A DNA stretch of 8,844 nt from NCBI GenBank assembly GCA_007116105.1, contig SKJA01000010.1, positions 1-8,844 on the forward strand, read 5' to 3'. Made by a program: the position numbers and the translations under genes. This stretch comes from Candidatus Izemoplasma sp. Its GTDB lineage: Bacteria; Bacillota_I; Bacilli_A; Izemoplasmatales; Izemoplasmataceae. Each line of letters begins with the position of its first letter. Within the stretch, counting starts at the first letter, position 1. The notes under the pieces are model-generated. The model was not told where the DNA came from and did no database searches. It worked only from the letters and a program-made list of their open reading frames with translations. This document shows positions 6,297-8,844 of the stretch, in pieces.

Positions 6297-6683
6297 ATGC
6301 CAAAAAAAGCCATTTTTGTCCGCATTCGTGAGGGAGAAGAAGACGTTTCTTTTTCTGCGATGGCGCTATCAAAAGCACAGACACTGACCTTTCAAGACCC
6401 GTCTCACGCAAGACATCGTCTCACCATCGAGGAAGGAAAAATTCACCTCGTTAAAGTGGGAGAAATGTCTTTAGAGATGACCTTTGAAACACACCAAAGG
6501 CATGAAGCCATAATGACATTCGCAGGGAAGGCACTGACCTTAAGTGTCCTTACAGAAAGTATGCATCAAGACCCCCAAGGATTTAAAGTAGACTACAGCT
6601 TATGGGATGGGGAGCACAGGTTAAGTCAACATCAATTTGTGTTGATGTTTAAAGAGGGAGCGAGCCATGATCTTAGAACATGA
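6297..6683 (+). CDS. DUF1934 / YwiB-like beta-barrel protein
   Basis: This small 128-residue soluble protein has no signal peptide or membrane segment. Its pattern of alternating strands fits the DUF1934 (YwiB) family of calycin-like barrels: a central HRLTIEEGKIHLVKVGE (about 40-56), LEMTFE (59-64), a strand around 79-87, then GFKVDYSLWDGEHRLSQHQF (95-114). Family members are about 130-150 residues long, and their molecular role is unknown to me. Context supports the call, because ywiB lies near rpoE in Bacillus subtilis. The ATG at 6297 has a weak AAAGGG ribosome binding site (6282-6287). The gene overlaps rpoE by 17 bases, so the two are probably co-translated. The assignment rests on pattern and neighbourhood, without a database search. 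Confidence 0.68.
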   Translation: MPKKAIFVRIREGEEDVSFSAMALSKAQTLTFQDPSHARHRLTIEEGKIHLVKVGEMSLEMTFETHQRHEAIMTFAGKALTLSVLTESMHQDPQGFKVDYSLWDGEHRLSQHQFVLMFKEGASHDLRT

Positions 6684-7320
6684 AATGAGTTTTATCAATG
6701 TCGCCGAAATGATCATCAAAGAACGTCAAGAGCCAATGGATCTTTACGATTTATTTGACGCGATTTTAGCACAAAAGAACGTCACTGAACTCGATGAAAA
6801 TCAAGTCGTTGAAACGTTAAACACGTTTTACGCTGACTTAACTAGCAGCGCTAAATTCGTCTACACTGGCGGAAACACGTGGGATCTTAAAGAACATCAA
6901 AATGTTGAACTGTGGGAAAAAGACGGTTCTTTTTACAGTGAATATAAGGAAGTCTATGATCAAGTGATGGAAGATCGTTTAGATGCGGCAGCGCGTCGTG
7001 AACTCGAACATCAAGAGATGTTAGAAAAACGGAAAGAACGTGAGGCCATGCTTCAAGCCGCACGTGAATCACACGATTCACCCGCACTGGACATTGATGA
7101 AACCGTGACGTTTGAAGCAGAAGACATCGTTGAAGAAGTTCTCGAAGTCGAAGCTGAACCTGTGGTTGAAGAAGAAGCAGTCGAAGAAAAGACCATTCAA
7201 GATGACATCGAAGCTGAATTTGGTGAACTTGAAGAAGAAGTCTTGGAAGATGACGACTTCGATGAAGAAGAATATAACAAGCGCATGGATGAGTTTGAAA
7301 ATCTTTATGAAGATGATTAA
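6667..7320 (+). CDS. rpoE: DNA-directed RNA polymerase delta subunit RpoE
   Basis: Delta is an RNA polymerase accessory subunit of Gram-positive bacteria and mollicutes that aids enzyme recycling and alters promoter selectivity. Residues about 7-78 form the folded HARE-HTH domain, with ending FVYTGGNTWDLK (64-75), where family members have a similar F-x-TW-LR/K sequence. Residues about 142-217 are the disordered acidic tail dominated by Glu and Asp. Between them (about 80-135) lies a charged helical stretch, with EDRLDAAARRELEHQEMLE (102-120) followed by KRKER (121-125), which is longer than the short lysine tract I recall in B. subtilis delta. The start at 6667 has a good RBS (GAGGGAG, 6654-6660) six bases upstream; ATG 6685 is an alternative. 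It overlaps the DUF1934 gene by 17 bases. The next terminator-like hairpin is the pyrG attenuator, which may also end this transcript. Confidence 0.9.
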   Translation: MILEHEMSFINVAEMIIKERQEPMDLYDLFDAILAQKNVTELDENQVVETLNTFYADLTSSAKFVYTGGNTWDLKEHQNVELWEKDGSFYSEYKEVYDQVMEDRLDAAARRELEHQEMLEKRKEREAMLQAARESHDSPALDIDETVTFEAEDIVEEVLEVEAEPVVEEEAVEEKTIQDDIEAEFGELEEEVLEDDDFDEEEYNKRMDEFENLYEDD

Positions 7321-7328
7321 GAAACCCT

Positions 7329-7366
7329 TTGCGTCAACGTACGACTTTTGATATACTTAGGTCGGG
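7329..7366 (+). promoter_or_regulatory. pyrG promoter with GGGC initial transcribed sequence
   Basis: TTGCGT (7329-7334) and TATACT (7352-7357) are spaced by 17 bases. Six bases after the -10 comes GGGC (7364-7367), so the predicted transcript begins 5'-GGGCAC. In B. subtilis the pyrG transcript likewise begins GGGC, and RNA polymerase stuttering at those G residues when CTP is low switches the attenuator off. The promoter motif strength is moderate; the placement of GGGC at +1 is what makes it convincing. Confidence 0.72.
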
Positions 7367-7407
7367 CACTTTAATGATAAAGTTCTCCTTTCGAGGAGAA
7401 CTTTTTT
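7364..7407 (+). terminator. pyrG leader attenuator (CTP-responsive, reiterative-transcription type)
   Basis: An 11-bp perfect stem, AAAGTTCTCCT (7379-7389) and AGGAGAACTTT (7394-7404), closed by a TTCG tetraloop and ending in a six-T run (7402-7407), lies between the pyrG promoter and its RBS. Its 5' arm and loop contain the C/U-rich run UUCUCCUUUC (7383-7392). In the mechanism known from B. subtilis pyrG, extra G residues added at the GGGC start when CTP is scarce pair with such a run and prevent the terminator from forming. With ample CTP, transcription would stop about 44 nt from the start. The hairpin is directly visible; the CTP control is inferred from the combined layout. Confidence 0.82.
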
Positions 7408-7435
7408 GTTTAACATTGTTATCGGAGGTTTTATT

Positions 7436-8844
7436 ATGGGTGAGACGAAATACATCTTTGTCACAGGAGGCGTGGTGTCTTCTTTAGGCAAAGGAATTAC
7501 AGCGTCTTCTTTAGGACGTTTATTGAAAAATAGAGGACTTAAAGTCTTTATGCAAAAATTTGATCCTTACATCAATGTCGATCCCGGGACCATGTCGCCT
7601 TATCAACATGGCGAGGTGTTTGTGACCGAGGATGGCGCTGAAACGGATTTAGATTTGGGTCACTATGAGCGGTTTATCGATGAAAATCTTTCGCAAAACT
7701 CTAACATCACCACGGGACGCGTCTATCAAAGCGTCATTGAAAAAGAACGCCGTGGCGATTACTTAGGCGCGACCATTCAAGTGATCCCTCACATCACCGA
7801 TGAAATTAAAGGGAAAATATTCGCTGCGAAAATAGAATCTCAAGCCGACGTCATCATCACCGAAATTGGCGGTACTGTGGGCGACATTGAGTCGTTGCCT
7901 TTTTTGGAAGCCATACGTCAATGGCGTCTGGATTATGGAGCGCATAACACCCTGTTCATTCACAACACCCTCGTGCCTTATTTAGAGGCTGCGAATGAAA
8001 TGAAAACCAAACCCACCCAACACAGTGTCAAAGAGCTCAGAAGCTTGGGAATCAACCCAGACATCATCGTGTTAAGAACTTCTCATCACATTACGGAAGA
8101 GATGCGCCATAAGATTGCGTTGTTTTGTAATGTCGCTAAAGAAGCAGTCATCGAGGCCATTGATGTCGATGTCATCTATGAAGTAGCGCTTGATTTACAG
8201 CGTCAACACTTGGATTCATTGGTCTGTCGTCATTTCAACTTAAACTGTCAGGAAGCACCCATGCATGAATGGCGTGCTTTGATTGAAAGCATCAAGCAGT
8301 TAAAATCAGAGATTCGTGTCGCTTTAGTAGGCAAGTATACACAGTTACACGATGCCTATTTGTCTGTGGTTGAATCGTTAAAACACGCCGGGTACGCGTT
8401 GGATGTCGCCATTCATATTGATTGGATCGATGCGGCCATGGTGGCTGATGAGGAAGACCTACAGACACTCTTTGCCTCGTCCGATGCAATTTTGGTTCCA
8501 GGTGGTTTTGGTCAACGCGCCACACTGGGTAAAATCAAAGCGATTGAGTATGCTAGAGTACACCAAGTGCCGTTTTTAGGACTTTGTTATGGTATGCAGT
8601 TAGCGTGCATCGAGTATGCTCAAAATGTCTGTGGGTTAGAGGATGCCTCTTCCACTGAAATTGATGCCATGACACCTCATCCAATCATCCATTTATTAAG
8701 CGATCAAGAAGAAGGGATGGATAAAGGGGGCACGTTGCGATTAGGAGCTTACACGTGTACGCTTAAAGCCGGCACCCTTGCACATCGTTTGTATCAAGAA
8801 GACACCATCGTGGAGCGTCATCGTCATCGTTATGAGTTTAACAA
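7436..8844 (+). CDS. pyrG: CTP synthase PyrG (3' end beyond the window)
   Basis: CTP synthase converts UTP, ATP and glutamine to CTP, the last step of pyrimidine nucleotide synthesis. The frame is open from ATG 7436 (RBS GGAGGT, 7424-7429) to the window end: 469 complete codons of a protein usually 530-550 long, so about 65-80 are missing. The synthetase domain (1-265) begins with the signature YIFVTGGVVSSLGKGI (6-21), followed by KFDPYINVDPGTMSPYQHGE (41-60), DLDLGHYERF (71-80), ITEIGGTVGDIES (141-153), and the UTP/CTP-site sequence KTKPTQHSVKELR (190-202). The glutamine amidotransferase domain (about 292 onward) has PGGFG (355-359), the nucleophile C384 in GLCYGMQ (382-388), and VERHRHRYEFN at the window edge. 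The second catalytic pair (His, Glu) lies beyond the window. Small departures from consensus are GFGQRA where GFGxRG is usual, and Tyr after the catalytic Cys where Leu is usual. Confidence 0.97.
   Translation, partial: MGETKYIFVTGGVVSSLGKGITASSLGRLLKNRGLKVFMQKFDPYINVDPGTMSPYQHGEVFVTEDGAETDLDLGHYERFIDENLSQNSNITTGRVYQSVIEKERRGDYLGATIQVIPHITDEIKGKIFAAKIESQADVIITEIGGTVGDIESLPFLEAIRQWRLDYGAHNTLFIHNTLVPYLEAANEMKTKPTQHSVKELRSLGINPDIIVLRTSHHITEEMRHKIALFCNVAKEAVIEAIDVDVIYEVALDLQRQHLDSLVCRHFNLNCQEAPMHEWRALIESIKQLKSEIRVALVGKYTQLHDAYLSVVESLKHAGYALDVAIHIDWIDAAMVADEEDLQTLFASSDAILVPGGFGQRATLGKIKAIEYARVHQVPFLGLCYGMQLACIEYAQNVCGLEDASSTEIDAMTPHPIIHLLSDQEEGMDKGGTLRLGAYTCTLKAGTLAHRLYQEDTIVERHRHRYEFN

Noticed and set aside
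7190..7310. Repetitive GAA/GAT-rich stretch suggesting a DNA repeat.
   Set aside because: It is coding sequence for the Glu/Asp-rich tail of delta; there is no regular repeat unit.
7112..7351. 79-codon lysine-rich + strand frame overlapping the end of rpoE.
   Set aside because: It is the other-frame reading of the GAA/GAT-rich acidic tail of delta, which yields Lys-rich nonsense; no RBS or family resemblance.
8292..8525. Minus-strand frame of 77 codons inside pyrG.
   Set aside because: It is antisense to the well-conserved amidotransferase domain of PyrG and has no supporting signals.

Overview
The window looks like a chromosomal segment of a low-to-moderate GC member of the Bacillota/Mycoplasmatota. 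The evidence is a lipobox-type phosphate-binding lipoprotein, GGAGG-type ribosome binding sites, a Bacillus-type PhoP box, an RNA polymerase delta subunit gene, and pyrG behind a Gram-positive CTP attenuator. UGA is read as stop (pstA and the DUF1934 gene both end in TGA), so this is not a Mycoplasma/Spiroplasma-code organism. An Acholeplasma/Izemoplasma-like or Erysipelotrichia-like host is plausible, but that placement is inference.

Layout, all genes on the + strand. (1) 1-273 is the C-terminal end of an oligopeptide-type ABC permease, closed by a strong terminator. (2) 326-6231 is a phosphate (Pho) cluster. A PhoP-box pair and a TATAAT -10 drive pstS, an intercistronic hairpin follows, and then come the tightly packed pstC-pstA-pstB-phoU and a PhoR-like sensor kinase with its own possible extended -10 promoter. 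(3) 6236-7320 is a promoter followed by a DUF1934 (YwiB-like) gene overlapping rpoE. (4) 7329-8844 is the pyrG promoter, a leader attenuator, and pyrG, which runs off the window.

The phosphate genes form a complete uptake and sensing unit: lipoprotein receptor PstS, permeases PstC/PstA, ATPase PstB, regulator PhoU and kinase PhoR. The cognate response regulator PhoP is absent from the window and must be encoded elsewhere.

The most unusual feature is PstS. Its sequence motifs occur in circularly permuted order: the half with R-x3-SGT and IGY comes directly after the lipobox, and the half that normally begins the protein (GSxS, GSGxG, IGxSSR, NPVxxLT, IYxG) comes last. All expected phosphate-site motifs are present, so it looks like a functional rearranged receptor. 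PstA, which docks with PstS, carries an extra ~100-residue extracytoplasmic insertion with a possible PDZ-like pattern. The pyrG leader starts with GGGC and contains a terminator with a C/U-rich 5' arm, the arrangement known from CTP-sensing by reiterative transcription in Bacillus subtilis.
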